In this document: positions 1-7,828 of the stretch, in pieces
Position numbering within the stretch: the first letter of the stretch is position 1
Layout of the letters: each line of letters opens with the position of its first letter
Assembly: GCA_030430995.1 (NCBI GenBank)
Contig: JAUIKA010000023.1
Location: forward strand, 1 to 11,872
Direction: 5' to 3'
Length of the DNA stretch: 11,872 nucleotides
From: Alphaproteobacteria bacterium
GTDB taxonomy: Bacteria; Pseudomonadota; Alphaproteobacteria; Rickettsiales; Rickettsiaceae
Notes under the pieces: generated by a model
Database searches by the model: none
Seen by the model: the letters and a program-made list of their open reading frames with translations, nothing else
Told to the model about the DNA's origin: nothing
Program-made: the position numbers and the translations under genes

Positions 1-797
1 TAATGCTCCTTTAAATCTTCTACTTCTGCTTTATTAGGTGCAAAAACATCTAAATAAGAAAATACAACATTACCTTCTACATTGCCAGGATCTGTAACCT
101 TTATATGCCCTGGGTCTGTATACATTGAAAATACTTTCTTCTTTAGCTCCTCTGAAGTATCACATAAATAAATTGCATTGCCTAAAGATTTACTCATCTT
201 TGCTTTACCGTCAATTCCTATCAGCCTTGAGCTCTTAGTCAATTTGGCTGAAACACGCTTAAAAACATTACATGAATATATACGGTTAAATTTTTCTGCA
301 ATTTCATTGGCCTGCTCTATCATTGGTAATTGGTCATCCCCCACAGGTACAACATCCGCATTAAAACCTAATATATCAGCTGCTTGGCTTATTGGGTAAC
401 ATAAAAACCCTACTGGGATATCATTCTGATAGCCCTTCTGAGATATCTCTTGCTTCACAGTAGGGTTTCTCTGAAGCCTGGCTAAGGTAACTAGATTAAG
501 AAAATATATTGTGAGCTCAGCCAAAGCGCTTACTTGTGACTGAAGGAAAATAACGCTTTTATTCGGGTCCACACCTGAAGCCAAATAAGAACGCACAACA
601 TTTGCTATATTATCCTGTACTTTTTTAGGGTTATCAAAATTATCTGTTAGAGCCTGCAGATCTGCTATCATAATATATTGCAAATACTCATCCTGCATTT
701 CTACCCTTGAAACTAAAGAGCCAATATAATGCCCAAGATGCAAAGGGCCAGTTGGCCTATCCCCAGTAAGGGAAATTTTTTTCTCTAGGCTGTTCAT
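1..797 (-). CDS. trpS: Tryptophan--tRNA ligase (TrpRS), 3'-truncated by the window edge
   Basis: Cytoplasmic class I aminoacyl-tRNA synthetase that activates tryptophan with ATP and charges tRNA-Trp. The visible 265 codons carry both class I signatures: HLGH at residues 20-23 (within GDRPTGPLHLGH) and KMSKS at 200-204. Other family blocks are readable, such as LARLQRNPTVKQEIS and YPISQAADI. About 75 C-terminal residues should lie beyond base 1 if the protein has the usual length of about 340. The ATG at 795-797 overlaps the nrdB stop (ATGA, 794-797), which fixes the start and suggests translational coupling to nrdB. The sequence resembles the streptococcal/Firmicutes TrpRS type (TGDRPTG...HLGHYVGS) rather than the SGxQPTG...LGNY type that I recall as usual in proteobacteria, so horizontal origin is possible. 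The identification itself is firm. Confidence 0.95.
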   Translation of the reverse strand, partial: MNSLEKKISLTGDRPTGPLHLGHYIGSLVSRVEMQDEYLQYIMIADLQALTDNFDNPKKVQDNIANVVRSYLASGVDPNKSVIFLQSQVSALAELTIYFLNLVTLARLQRNPTVKQEISQKGYQNDIPVGFLCYPISQAADILGFNADVVPVGDDQLPMIEQANEIAEKFNRIYSCNVFKRVSAKLTKSSRLIGIDGKAKMSKSLGNAIYLCDTSEELKKKVFSMYTDPGHIKVTDPGNVEGNVVFSYLDVFAPNKAEVEDLKEH

Positions 798-1804
798 GTT
801 GCTTGTGTAAATAACTCTTTCTGCTTACCTTTATTATTATCCATAGCAGCGAATACATCTTCCCAATTCCCCTCTGTGGCAGATTTAGAATATTCAGTCA
901 CTCTATTTTCAAAGAAATTAGTGAACTCTACACCATTTAATATTTCATCTAGCCATGGTAGCGGATTAATCTCTACCATATATATTTCTTTAAGCCCCAT
1001 TTGAATCAATCTCCTATCCGCTATATATCTTATGTATTTCTTTACCTCTCTTGGCGTTAGCCCTTGTAATGGCCCTAATTCAAACACTAAATCTATGAAG
1101 GCATCCTCAAAATGCACAATTGTTGCACATGCTTTATATATCTTACTTTTTAGCTCTTCTGTCCATACCTCAGGGTTTTCTTCTCTGAACACCTTAAGAA
1201 GCTTTAATATGCTCTCTATATGTAGTGACTCATCCCTTACAGACCAAGCTACAATCTGCCCCATGCCTTTCATTTTATTAAACCGTTGGAAGTTAAGCAA
1301 TATTGCAAAAGAAGAAAACAGCTGCAAGCCTTCTGTAAAGCCACCAAAAACCCCCAAAGTAAGAGCTATATCAGACTTATCTTCAGGGTTGAATTGCTGA
1401 AGGTAGTCATGCTTATCCCTCATTTCTTTATATTTTAAGAAAGCCTCATATTCTATTTCTGGCATCCCTATAGAATCTAGCAAATATGAATAAGCAGCTA
1501 TATGTACTGTCTCTATATTAGAAAAAGCCGAAAGCATCATCTGCACTTCAGTTGGTTGAAAAATTCTTGAGTAATTCTTCATGTAGCAATTATTCACATC
1601 TATATCTGCCTGAGTAAAGAACCTGAATATTTGTGTAAGCAAATGCTTTTCTGTATGTGAAAGATTATTCTTCCAATCCTTGATATCCTCAGCCATAGAA
1701 ACCTCCTCCGGGAGCCAATGTAGCTTCTGTTGTGTGTACCATGCATCATAAGCCCAAGGATAATGAAATGGCTTATACACAGGTTTTGCTTTTAATAGTG
1801 ACAT
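794..1804 (-). CDS. nrdB: Ribonucleoside-diphosphate reductase class I, beta subunit (R2)
   Basis: Small, radical-generating subunit of class I ribonucleotide reductase. It houses a di-iron centre and the tyrosyl radical passed to NrdA to reduce NDPs to dNDPs. Aligning by eye to E. coli R2 gives the full ligand set at conserved spacing: D67, E98, H101 (ETVH), E158, E192 and H195 (RDESLH). The radical tyrosine is Y105, seven residues after E98, as in E. coli. This argues for a normal Tyr/Fe class Ia-like enzyme, not a Tyr-less variant. At 336 residues it is a little shorter than E. coli R2 and has no added N-terminal ATP-cone. It follows nrdA by 25 bases and overlaps trpS by ATGA, so all three are probably co-transcribed. 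No clear Shine-Dalgarno sequence precedes the ATG at 1804. Confidence 0.96.
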   Translation of the reverse strand: MSLLKAKPVYKPFHYPWAYDAWYTQQKLHWLPEEVSMAEDIKDWKNNLSHTEKHLLTQIFRFFTQADIDVNNCYMKNYSRIFQPTEVQMMLSAFSNIETVHIAAYSYLLDSIGMPEIEYEAFLKYKEMRDKHDYLQQFNPEDKSDIALTLGVFGGFTEGLQLFSSFAILLNFQRFNKMKGMGQIVAWSVRDESLHIESILKLLKVFREENPEVWTEELKSKIYKACATIVHFEDAFIDLVFELGPLQGLTPREVKKYIRYIADRRLIQMGLKEIYMVEINPLPWLDEILNGVEFTNFFENRVTEYSKSATEGNWEDVFAAMDNNKGKQKELFTQAT

Positions 1805-1829
1805 ATAAATTATTTTTAGTATTAATTAT

Positions 1830-3605
1830 TTATTGGCAGCTTAAACATTCTTCAAAATTTGCCTTATTTTCTTTCTCTTCTACTTCATGTGCTATCTGGT
1901 GAGAAACCTTATCTGCCCTTCTAATTGAAGTGGAGCGCAGATAGTACATACTCTTAATGCCAAGCTTCCATGAAGTGTAATGTACATCATGGAGATATTG
2001 CTTAGTAGCGTTCCCTACTAAAAACACATTCAAAGACTGCGCTTGGCTAATATATGGCGTCCTTTCTGCTGCGAGCTGTATAACCCATCTTTGGTCAATC
2101 TCATGGGCTGTTTTAAACACTTCCTTTTCTTCAGGAGACAAAAAATCTAAATGCGCAACAGAGCCTTCATTAGTTGTAATACTAGACCATACGGCATCAG
2201 AATTGCGCCCTTTTTCTTCTAGCAATTTCTCTAAATGCTTATTCTTTACATGGAAAGAACCACTTAATGTTTTTTGTATATAACTATTAGCAGCATAAGG
2301 CTCTATACCAGGGGAGGTATTAGCAGCAATTATAGAAATTGATGCAGTAGGGGCAATTGCTGTAGTATTAGAGAATCTTAACTCAACCCCTGCTTCCTTT
2401 GCATCAGGGCATGCGCCCCTTTCCTTAGCTATATCTTTGGATGCCTGGTTAGTCTGCTTATGTATATGTTTGAATATTCTATTATTCCATACTTTAGACA
2501 TCACAGATTCTATTGCAACATTTTGTGACTGCAAAAATGAATGGAAGCCCATAGCCCCTAGCCCAACGCTTCTTTCCCTGATTGCTGAATATTTTGCCCT
2601 GCTCATTTGCTCCGGGGCATTATCTATAAAGTCTTGTAGAACATTATCAAGAAACCTCATGATATCTGGGATAATTTCTTTATTATCTTGCCAATCTAAA
2701 AAATATTCCAGATTCAAGGAAGAAAGGCAGCAGACAGCTGTTCTATTATTACCTAAATGGTCTATCCCTGTAGGCAGAGTAATCTCACTACATAAATTAG
2801 ACATCTTAACTTTCAAGCCAAGCTTTTTATGATGCTCCGGTATAGCTTTATTGACAGCATCTGTAAATAAAATATATGGCTCTCCCGTCTCTATTCTCAT
2901 AGTAAGCAATCTTACCCATAGGCTCCTTGCTTGAACTGTGTCTATTACATCACCAGTTCTCGGACTAATAAGGTTCCATTGCTTATCTTCTTCAACTGCC
3001 CTCATAAACTCATCTGGTATAGTCACGGCATGATGTATATTTAAAGACCTCCTTGCTGGGTCACCACCTGTTGGCTTTCTAAGGTCTATAAATTCCTCTA
3101 TTTCAGGGTGGGATATAGGCAAATATACAGCAGCACTTCCTCTGCGCAGAGAGCCTTGAGATATTGCTAAAGTTTGTGAATCCTGAACTTTAATAAAAGG
3201 TATTATGCCAGAAGTCTTTCCATTACTCCCTACAGGCTCATTAATTGAGCGCACATTGCCCCAGAAGCTCCCTATACCACCACCTTTAGCAGCAAGCCAA
3301 ACATTCTCATCCCACAGGGCTGCAATCCCCTCTAAGCTGTCATCAGTCTCATTCAAAAAGCATGAAATAGGCAAACCTCTACCTGAACCGCCATTGCTCA
3401 GAATAGGTGTTGCTGGCATAAACCATAGTTTGCTCATATATTCATATAGCCTCTGTCCATGCTCATCATTATCCTGATACCTACTTGCAACCCTTTTAAA
3501 AAGATCTTGCGGATCTTCACCATCTAGTAAATACCTGTCCTTTAATACGCTAATGCCAAAACTAGTTAGCAAAGAGTCTCTTTCTTTATTTATCTTAATA
3601 TTCAT
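1830..3605 (-). CDS. nrdA: Ribonucleoside-diphosphate reductase class I, alpha subunit (R1), short form
   Basis: Catalytic subunit of ribonucleotide reductase, making dNDPs together with NrdB. The active-site triad N270-C272-E274 lies in SNLCSE. The redox-pair cysteines correspond to C82 and C292 (VCCLSS; C293 is the alternative). Y554-Y555 (MYYLRST) are the radical-transfer tyrosines. The protein ends in a CxxC tail, C587 and C590, which re-reduces the active site. All catalytic parts are therefore present. At 591 residues it is about 170 shorter than E. coli NrdA, and the N-terminus begins directly with the R1 helical region (LLTSFGISVLKDRYLL). The usual 90-100-residue ATP-cone for overall activity control is absent. 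Short NrdA forms are, as I recall, known in Rickettsiales. The ATG at 3605 has a plausible promoter 24-52 bases upstream. Confidence 0.96.
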   Translation of the reverse strand: MNIKINKERDSLLTSFGISVLKDRYLLDGEDPQDLFKRVASRYQDNDEHGQRLYEYMSKLWFMPATPILSNGGSGRGLPISCFLNETDDSLEGIAALWDENVWLAAKGGGIGSFWGNVRSINEPVGSNGKTSGIIPFIKVQDSQTLAISQGSLRRGSAAVYLPISHPEIEEFIDLRKPTGGDPARRSLNIHHAVTIPDEFMRAVEEDKQWNLISPRTGDVIDTVQARSLWVRLLTMRIETGEPYILFTDAVNKAIPEHHKKLGLKVKMSNLCSEITLPTGIDHLGNNRTAVCCLSSLNLEYFLDWQDNKEIIPDIMRFLDNVLQDFIDNAPEQMSRAKYSAIRERSVGLGAMGFHSFLQSQNVAIESVMSKVWNNRIFKHIHKQTNQASKDIAKERGACPDAKEAGVELRFSNTTAIAPTASISIIAANTSPGIEPYAANSYIQKTLSGSFHVKNKHLEKLLEEKGRNSDAVWSSITTNEGSVAHLDFLSPEEKEVFKTAHEIDQRWVIQLAAERTPYISQAQSLNVFLVGNATKQYLHDVHYTSWKLGIKSMYYLRSTSIRRADKVSHQIAHEVEEKENKANFEECLSCQ

Positions 3606-3628
3606 ATAAAACGAAATTTTGTTACTCT

Positions 3629-3657
3629 ATTTTACAGAAATTTGATATTTGTCACAA
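3629..3657 (-). promoter_or_regulatory. Candidate sigma-70-type promoter for nrdA-nrdB-trpS
   Basis: On the minus strand a -35-like TTGTGA (3657-3652) is followed, after exactly 17 bases, by a -10-like TAAAAT (3634-3629). Transcription would start near 3622, giving a leader of about 17 bases before the nrdA ATG. It lies in the 122-base gap after xerC, where a new transcription unit is expected. I saw no sequence resembling an NrdR box next to it. In DNA this AT-rich, chance matches are common. Confidence 0.45.
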
Positions 3658-3674
3658 CATAAATATAAACTTGA

Positions 3675-3698
3675 CATATTACGCTTATTCATAATATG
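3675..3698. repeat. Inverted repeat upstream of nrdA
   Basis: CATATTA (3675-3681) and its exact reverse complement TAATATG (3692-3698) are separated by 10 bases. The repeat lies between the end of xerC and the candidate nrdA promoter, about 20 bases upstream of its -35 box. It could be a regulator binding site or a weak hairpin after xerC. There is no T-run that would make it an intrinsic terminator, and AT-rich arms of 7 bases can arise by chance. Confidence 0.25.
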
Positions 3699-3727
3699 GC
3701 TTGATAATAGGGAACTTATGGAATACT

Positions 3728-4657
3728 TTATTTAAAAAAAAATGGATGAAACTTTTTTGCGGCAACTAAGTGACGAGTTGCAACCTTAGTGTATCTTTGA
3801 GTTGTAGAAAGGCTGCTATGCCCCAGAAGCTCTTGTATGCTGCGCAGATCTCCTCCGTTTGCTAGTAAATGCGTGGCAAAACTATGCCTCATAGAATGCG
3901 GTGTCATATGTTCAGGCAAATTCAACTGCCTTCTTAATTTTCTTAATATAGAATTAAATACAGAGGCCTGCAGAGCTTTGCCACGCTCCCCTAAAAAAAT
4001 CTTATCCCCTTTTTCTATAGCAAATGGAACTATATTTAGATATCTATCTATATTCTCCCTTGCTATTTCTAGCATAGGAATAATCCTCTCTTTAGAGCCT
4101 TTACCTAGAATCCTTAAGTTTTCACTATCTATAAAATCTTCTCTCCTGACCCCTAAAGCCTCACTAATTCTAATACCAGTTGTATAAAGTAATATTAAAA
4201 TTGCCTTATTCCTTGCATAGATCCAGGCAGAATCTGAACTAACGCCAATATTTTCTACTGCTTGTAGTATTTCATCTATTTCTAATGCCTTAGGGATTGC
4301 CTTTGGCACTTTTGGTATCTTGATTAAATTAAAATCACTTTCTATTTTATATTCTGATTTTAAAAACCTAAAAAAATTCTTTATGGCAGAAACAGCCCTT
4401 GCATTAGAAGAATTCTGCATTGAGTTCTTCCTTCTTACAAGCCAACTTCTATATGTCTTTATATCTGTGTTTTTCAGGTCACATAGAGATATTTTTTCTA
4501 AATTATTGTAATCTATAAAAAATCTAAAAAAACTATTTAAATCATTGCTATAGTTATATAAAGTATGGTCAGAAAAATTCCTCTGGATTGATATATATTC
4601 TTGCCAAGCGGATGTTGCATCTAACAAGTCTTTATTTAAAAAATGCCCCTCTATCAT
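3728..4657 (-). CDS. xerC: Tyrosine recombinase, XerC-type
   Basis: Site-specific tyrosine recombinase. XerC works with XerD at the dif site to resolve chromosome dimers before division. Numbering from the ATG at 4657 (309 residues), the catalytic set is complete: R163 (TGIRISEAL), K186 (GKGSKER), H254 and R257 (HSMRHSFATH), H280 (LLGH) and nucleophile Y289 (QRYT), with spacings matching E. coli XerD. An N-terminal SAM-like core-binding domain covers roughly residues 8-105. The segment GGDLRSIQELLGH and the HP near the C-terminus look more like alphaproteobacterial XerC than XerD, but the paralogue call is by eye. I chose the ATG at 4657 because it forms an ATGA overlap with the mnmE stop and has AGG just upstream. 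A TTG at 4669 would add four residues. It appears to be last in the dksA-mnmE-xerC group. Confidence 0.88.
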   Translation of the reverse strand: MIEGHFLNKDLLDATSAWQEYISIQRNFSDHTLYNYSNDLNSFFRFFIDYNNLEKISLCDLKNTDIKTYRSWLVRRKNSMQNSSNARAVSAIKNFFRFLKSEYKIESDFNLIKIPKVPKAIPKALEIDEILQAVENIGVSSDSAWIYARNKAILILLYTTGIRISEALGVRREDFIDSENLRILGKGSKERIIPMLEIARENIDRYLNIVPFAIEKGDKIFLGERGKALQASVFNSILRKLRRQLNLPEHMTPHSMRHSFATHLLANGGDLRSIQELLGHSSLSTTQRYTKVATRHLVAAKKFHPFFFK

Positions 4658-5958
4658 TTGCCTATACAAAAACTAGAGAATATCTCTGCCAATATATCCT
4701 CCACACCTATATCACCTATAAGGTTAGAGATGGAGCTAATAGCCATACGCAAATTTTCTGCTGCAAGTACTAAGTCTTTTTGGTCAATAAAACCATTTAA
4801 TGCCTCCTTGCACTTTATTAGCAATTGTTTATGCCTCATATTGCTTATTATGATAGATTCCTGTGTATTTACCAATGCCTTTAACTTGCGCTCTATTGCA
4901 TCATATATTTTTTCCATATTTATGTCTTTATTTACAGAAATATATATTGAGTTTGGCACCTTCTTTGGGTTATTGTCCAAATCTATTTTATTTATTACAA
5001 TAATCTCATTTTCAGCAGGGGCTGTAATATTTTCTTCATATATATCATAAAGCCTTAACACTATATCCGCATTTTTAGCAGCATTCTTAGCCCTCTTGAT
5101 ACCTTCTAGCTCTATTTCATCATCTGACGCCCTGAGCCCTGCTGTATCAACTAAAATTACCTTATAACCTCTGATATCTATACTAGCCTTAAGCATATCC
5201 CTTGTAGTGCCTGGAATGCTAGATATTATTGCTTCGTCTTGTTTGCATAAATAGTTAAATAGTGAAGACTTACCGACATTTGGCCTGCCTAATATAACCA
5301 TTTTTGCACCTTCAGTTAAAATATTACTTGCAGTGGAGCCATCTAGCATTTTATTTATATCTGCTATGACATTCTCAGCAAAAGCATGAGATTTATGCCA
5401 TAGGTCTCCTGGTATATCTTCTGCGGAAAAGTCAATAGATGCTTCAATATTAGCAGATACATTCAATAAAGCTTTCCTCCATTTTATATATATATCACTA
5501 AGCTCATGTGAATAATGCTTAATAGCATTTTTATGCTGCATAAAAGTCTGTGCATTTAAAAGGTCAGCAAGCCCTTCTACCTGCACCATATCCATTTTAT
5601 TATTTAGTAAAGCACGCCTAGTAAACTCCCCCGGCAGTGCAACGCGGCTATATCCTGTTTTTATAACAGCTTCAGTAAATATTTTTGTTATAGCGAGGCT
5701 TCCGTGCAGAAAAAATTCTACTACATCTTCGCCGGTAAAACTATGAGGCCCCTGAAAGAAAGCAACACATCCTATGTCTATTAAAATATCACCATCTAAT
5801 ATTGAAGTAAGATATATCTGATTTGGCTGCCACTGCTCTCTATAACCTTTGCACAGCTTTTTCATTACTGCAAAAGCATTATTACCAGAAACTCTGTATA
5901 CAGATATGCCAGATACACCTTTTGCAGAAGATAAAGCAAATATAGTATCCTCTTGCAT
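4654..5958 (-). CDS. mnmE: tRNA modification GTPase MnmE
   Basis: GTPase that, with MnmG, installs the (carboxymethyl)aminomethyl group on uridine-34 of tRNAs reading NNA/NNG codons. The layout is complete for the family. An N-terminal tetrahydrofolate-binding domain covers about residues 1-118, including the FxGPHSFTGEDVVE block near 68-81. A helical domain follows, with a G domain inserted at about 215-360: P-loop GRPNVGKS 224-231, GTTRD 250-254, DTAG 271-274, NKID 323-326. The C-terminus ends in CIGK with the conserved Cys431. At 434 residues it is near the usual 450. The start follows the dksA stop by 9 bases, and the TGA stop overlaps the xerC ATG, so translation is probably coupled. The partner gene mnmG is not in this window. 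Confidence 0.96.
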   Translation of the reverse strand: MQEDTIFALSSAKGVSGISVYRVSGNNAFAVMKKLCKGYREQWQPNQIYLTSILDGDILIDIGCVAFFQGPHSFTGEDVVEFFLHGSLAITKIFTEAVIKTGYSRVALPGEFTRRALLNNKMDMVQVEGLADLLNAQTFMQHKNAIKHYSHELSDIYIKWRKALLNVSANIEASIDFSAEDIPGDLWHKSHAFAENVIADINKMLDGSTASNILTEGAKMVILGRPNVGKSSLFNYLCKQDEAIISSIPGTTRDMLKASIDIRGYKVILVDTAGLRASDDEIELEGIKRAKNAAKNADIVLRLYDIYEENITAPAENEIIVINKIDLDNNPKKVPNSIYISVNKDINMEKIYDAIERKLKALVNTQESIIISNMRHKQLLIKCKEALNGFIDQKDLVLAAENLRMAISSISNLIGDIGVEDILAEIFSSFCIGK

Positions 5959-5967
5959 GTATTGAAC

Positions 5968-6426
5968 TTAAGCTTTTGTATTTATTCCACGCTCAGACTG
6001 CCTTAATATTAAGTCCATATCTATATGTTGCTTCTCATAATTCTCATGCCTTTCTTGCGCCTCTAAACATAAAGCTGCAATTGGCCGTGCTTTTAGCCTT
6101 TTCAGGCCTATGGGGTTGCCAGTCTCCTCACAAAATCCATATTCATCATTATCTATTTTCTTCAGAGACTCTTCAATTTTACTTAGAAGCTTTCTATATC
6201 TGTCCCTAGTTCTCAGCTCTAATGAAACTTCAGATTCCATATTAGCAGCATCATTCTGGTCAGACTCAGACCAATCATATTCTTTTAAATGATCCAGGGT
6301 ATCTGTTGACTCTGCTATCAACGCCTTCTTCCACAGCATTAATTGTTGACGAAAGTAATTCTTGTGGTTTTCATTCATATATTCACCACGATGATCTAAT
6401 TCTATATGTTCTTGTATATTTGTCAT
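5968..6426 (-). CDS. dksA: RNA polymerase-binding transcription factor DksA, two-cysteine zinc-finger type
   Basis: DksA binds the secondary channel of RNA polymerase and, with ppGpp, resets promoter choice during starvation. The 152-residue protein has the long coiled coil (about 20-95). At its tip is a DxxDxA motif (D56, D59, A61) matching the residues needed for activity in E. coli DksA (D71, D74, A76). The C-terminal globular part has C99 and C120, but the other two zinc-ligand positions are T102 and A123 (CEET...CLEA). This is the CxxT/CxxA arrangement I recall from Pseudomonas aeruginosa DksA2, which works without a four-Cys zinc site. It is the first gene of a tight dksA-mnmE-xerC cluster. 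An AGAGA about 7 bases before the ATG may serve as the ribosome site. I found no confident promoter in the 99 bases after ampG. Confidence 0.93.
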   Translation of the reverse strand: MTNIQEHIELDHRGEYMNENHKNYFRQQLMLWKKALIAESTDTLDHLKEYDWSESDQNDAANMESEVSLELRTRDRYRKLLSKIEESLKKIDNDEYGFCEETGNPIGLKRLKARPIAALCLEAQERHENYEKQHIDMDLILRQSERGINTKA

Positions 6427-6525
6427 ATATATTCTCTATAAAGTTTATAACTATATCATGTACAGCAAAGGTCTCTATGAAATAACTTTGAATTCATATT
6501 TATTACAGGATATATTAATATTATG

Positions 6526-7773
6526 TTATACAGAATTATTAATGTTTTTTCTAGTAATATTTGCTATATAACCAAATAATAATAAACTAGGAATAGAAAT
6601 AATTACAGTAAAAATAAAATAATTATTCCATCCTAAATACTCAACAATAGTCCCTGACATACTAGTAAGTGTAGAATTTGGTAAAATTGCAAATGCAACT
6701 AAAAGAGAGAAGTTAGTACCTGTGTTAAAACTATTCTTATTACAAAAACTTGTAAGATATGTAACAAGTGCAACAGCGCCCATAGCGCCTGTAAAATTCT
6801 CTGAGCATATAGCTATAAGCAAATTAATCTTAGTTTTACTTGCATAGAAAACCCAATTATATGTAAGATTGGTTAGTGATTGCAAAACGCCACATATAAT
6901 AAGAGCTTTTGCATTACCAAGCATAGATATTACATAACTACCACCATATCCACCTAATAAAGAAGCTATCATGCCATATATCTTTACTATATGTACTATA
7001 TCTGTCTTTGAATAACCAACGCTTCTGAAAAATAATGTGCTTACAGCACCAAGCATTGCATCACCAGCTTTATAAAAAAGAATAGCTGGTATAATTAAAT
7101 ACACTAGAGGCATATTTAATACATTCTTTACTGATTCCCATAAAGAAAGATATAAGTTCTTTATCTTTGGCTTCACTTCAACAGATTTAGGCTCATTAAA
7201 TAGTAAAATCAGCATTGCTGATAATATGAAGAATGCAGAATATCCAAACATTATTATGTTCCAAGATATCTTCTCAGATGCCCAAAAAGACAAAACGCTA
7301 ATCAGCATACCTATACGAAAGCCTACCGAGTTATTTGCCAAAGCTTCAGACTGTAGCTCCTCATCCAACATTTCTATTCTGCAAGCGTCCCAAGCTATAT
7401 CATATGTAGCAGAGAAAAAAATAAAACCTGCAATTGCAAATCTAAAACAGATAATATCAGAGTTAGGATTCAAAAAACTCATCCATAATGTAAAGGAAGC
7501 CATAATAGCACTAGAAAGGATCATCCACCCCTGCCTCCTTCCTTTTATAAAAGGAATCTTATATACATCTATAATAGGGGCCCAAACGGGTTTTAATGTA
7601 TAAAACATTTTAAATATAAGAAGACCTGTAATTACACTTAAAGCCACCCCTTTATCTTGAAACCAATTTTGAATAACATTTATAATAACACCGAGAGGAG
7701 CTCCACTCACAATAGCAAAGAATAAAACCAAAACTAGGTTTTTATTACTAAAACTTCTAAATAAATTCTTCAT
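6526..7773 (-). CDS. ampG: AmpG-family MFS permease (muropeptide-type transporter)
   Basis: Inner-membrane major-facilitator permease of 415 residues, very hydrophobic and compatible with 12 membrane helices. The AmpG signature is clear. Residues 61-84 read KPVWAPIIDVY...GRRQGWM, like the loop between helices 2 and 3 of AmpG. Residues 121-140 (TYDIAWDACRIEML) match the family block around helices 4-5. AmpG imports anhydro-muropeptides for cell-wall recycling. In Rickettsia the family is expanded to several paralogues whose substrates are less certain, so substrate here is inferred from family only. It is divergent from yidC and has its own candidate promoter. A near-palindrome lies directly before its ATG. 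It ends 99 bases before dksA and may read through into it, since no terminator is visible. Confidence 0.85.
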   Translation of the reverse strand: MKNLFRSFSNKNLVLVLFFAIVSGAPLGVIINVIQNWFQDKGVALSVITGLLIFKMFYTLKPVWAPIIDVYKIPFIKGRRQGWMILSSAIMASFTLWMSFLNPNSDIICFRFAIAGFIFFSATYDIAWDACRIEMLDEELQSEALANNSVGFRIGMLISVLSFWASEKISWNIIMFGYSAFFILSAMLILLFNEPKSVEVKPKIKNLYLSLWESVKNVLNMPLVYLIIPAILFYKAGDAMLGAVSTLFFRSVGYSKTDIVHIVKIYGMIASLLGGYGGSYVISMLGNAKALIICGVLQSLTNLTYNWVFYASKTKINLLIAICSENFTGAMGAVALVTYLTSFCNKNSFNTGTNFSLLVAFAILPNSTLTSMSGTIVEYLGWNNYFIFTVIISIPSLLLFGYIANITRKNINNSV

Positions 7774-7775
7774 CT

Positions 7776-7797
7776 GGATGAAAATATAAATTCATCC
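7776..7797. repeat. 22-base near-palindrome in the ampG/yidC divergent region (possible operator)
   Basis: GGATGAA (7776-7782) pairs with TTCATCC (7791-7797). The 8-base centre contains TATA and is itself partly symmetric, so 18 of 22 positions obey dyad symmetry. It begins 3 bases upstream of the ampG ATG and ends just short of the candidate ampG -10 box at 7801-7806. It therefore covers the predicted ampG transcription start, and it also overlaps a weak -35-like element facing yidC. A dimeric repressor site fits. In RNA it could instead form a hairpin next to the ampG start codon. Confidence 0.4.
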
Positions 7798-7800
7798 TTG

Positions 7801-7828
7801 ATTATAATTCAAATATACTATAAAACAA
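7801..7828 (-). promoter_or_regulatory. Candidate promoter for ampG
   Basis: On the minus strand, TTGTTT (7828-7823) is followed by a 16-base spacer and a perfect -10 hexamer TATAAT (7806-7801). Transcription would start near 7794, about 20 bases before the ampG ATG. On the opposite strand a TATACT at 7814-7819, with a poor -35 (TTCATC, 7791-7796, 17-base spacer), could serve yidC, so the two promoters may overlap. Confidence 0.42.

Noticed and set aside
178..399. Plus-strand open frame of 73 codons
   Set aside because: Lies wholly antisense within trpS, whose opposite frame carries clear HIGH and KMSKS motifs.
4588..5050. Two plus-strand open frames near the mnmE/xerC junction
   Set aside because: Antisense to well-supported mnmE and xerC, and hydrophobic only because they are shadows of AT-rich code.
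6504..6531. Possible dif site: TTATGTTATAC resembles the XerD arm of dif
   Set aside because: The preceding bases do not match the XerC arm at all and the site runs into the ampG stop codon, so the match is probably chance.
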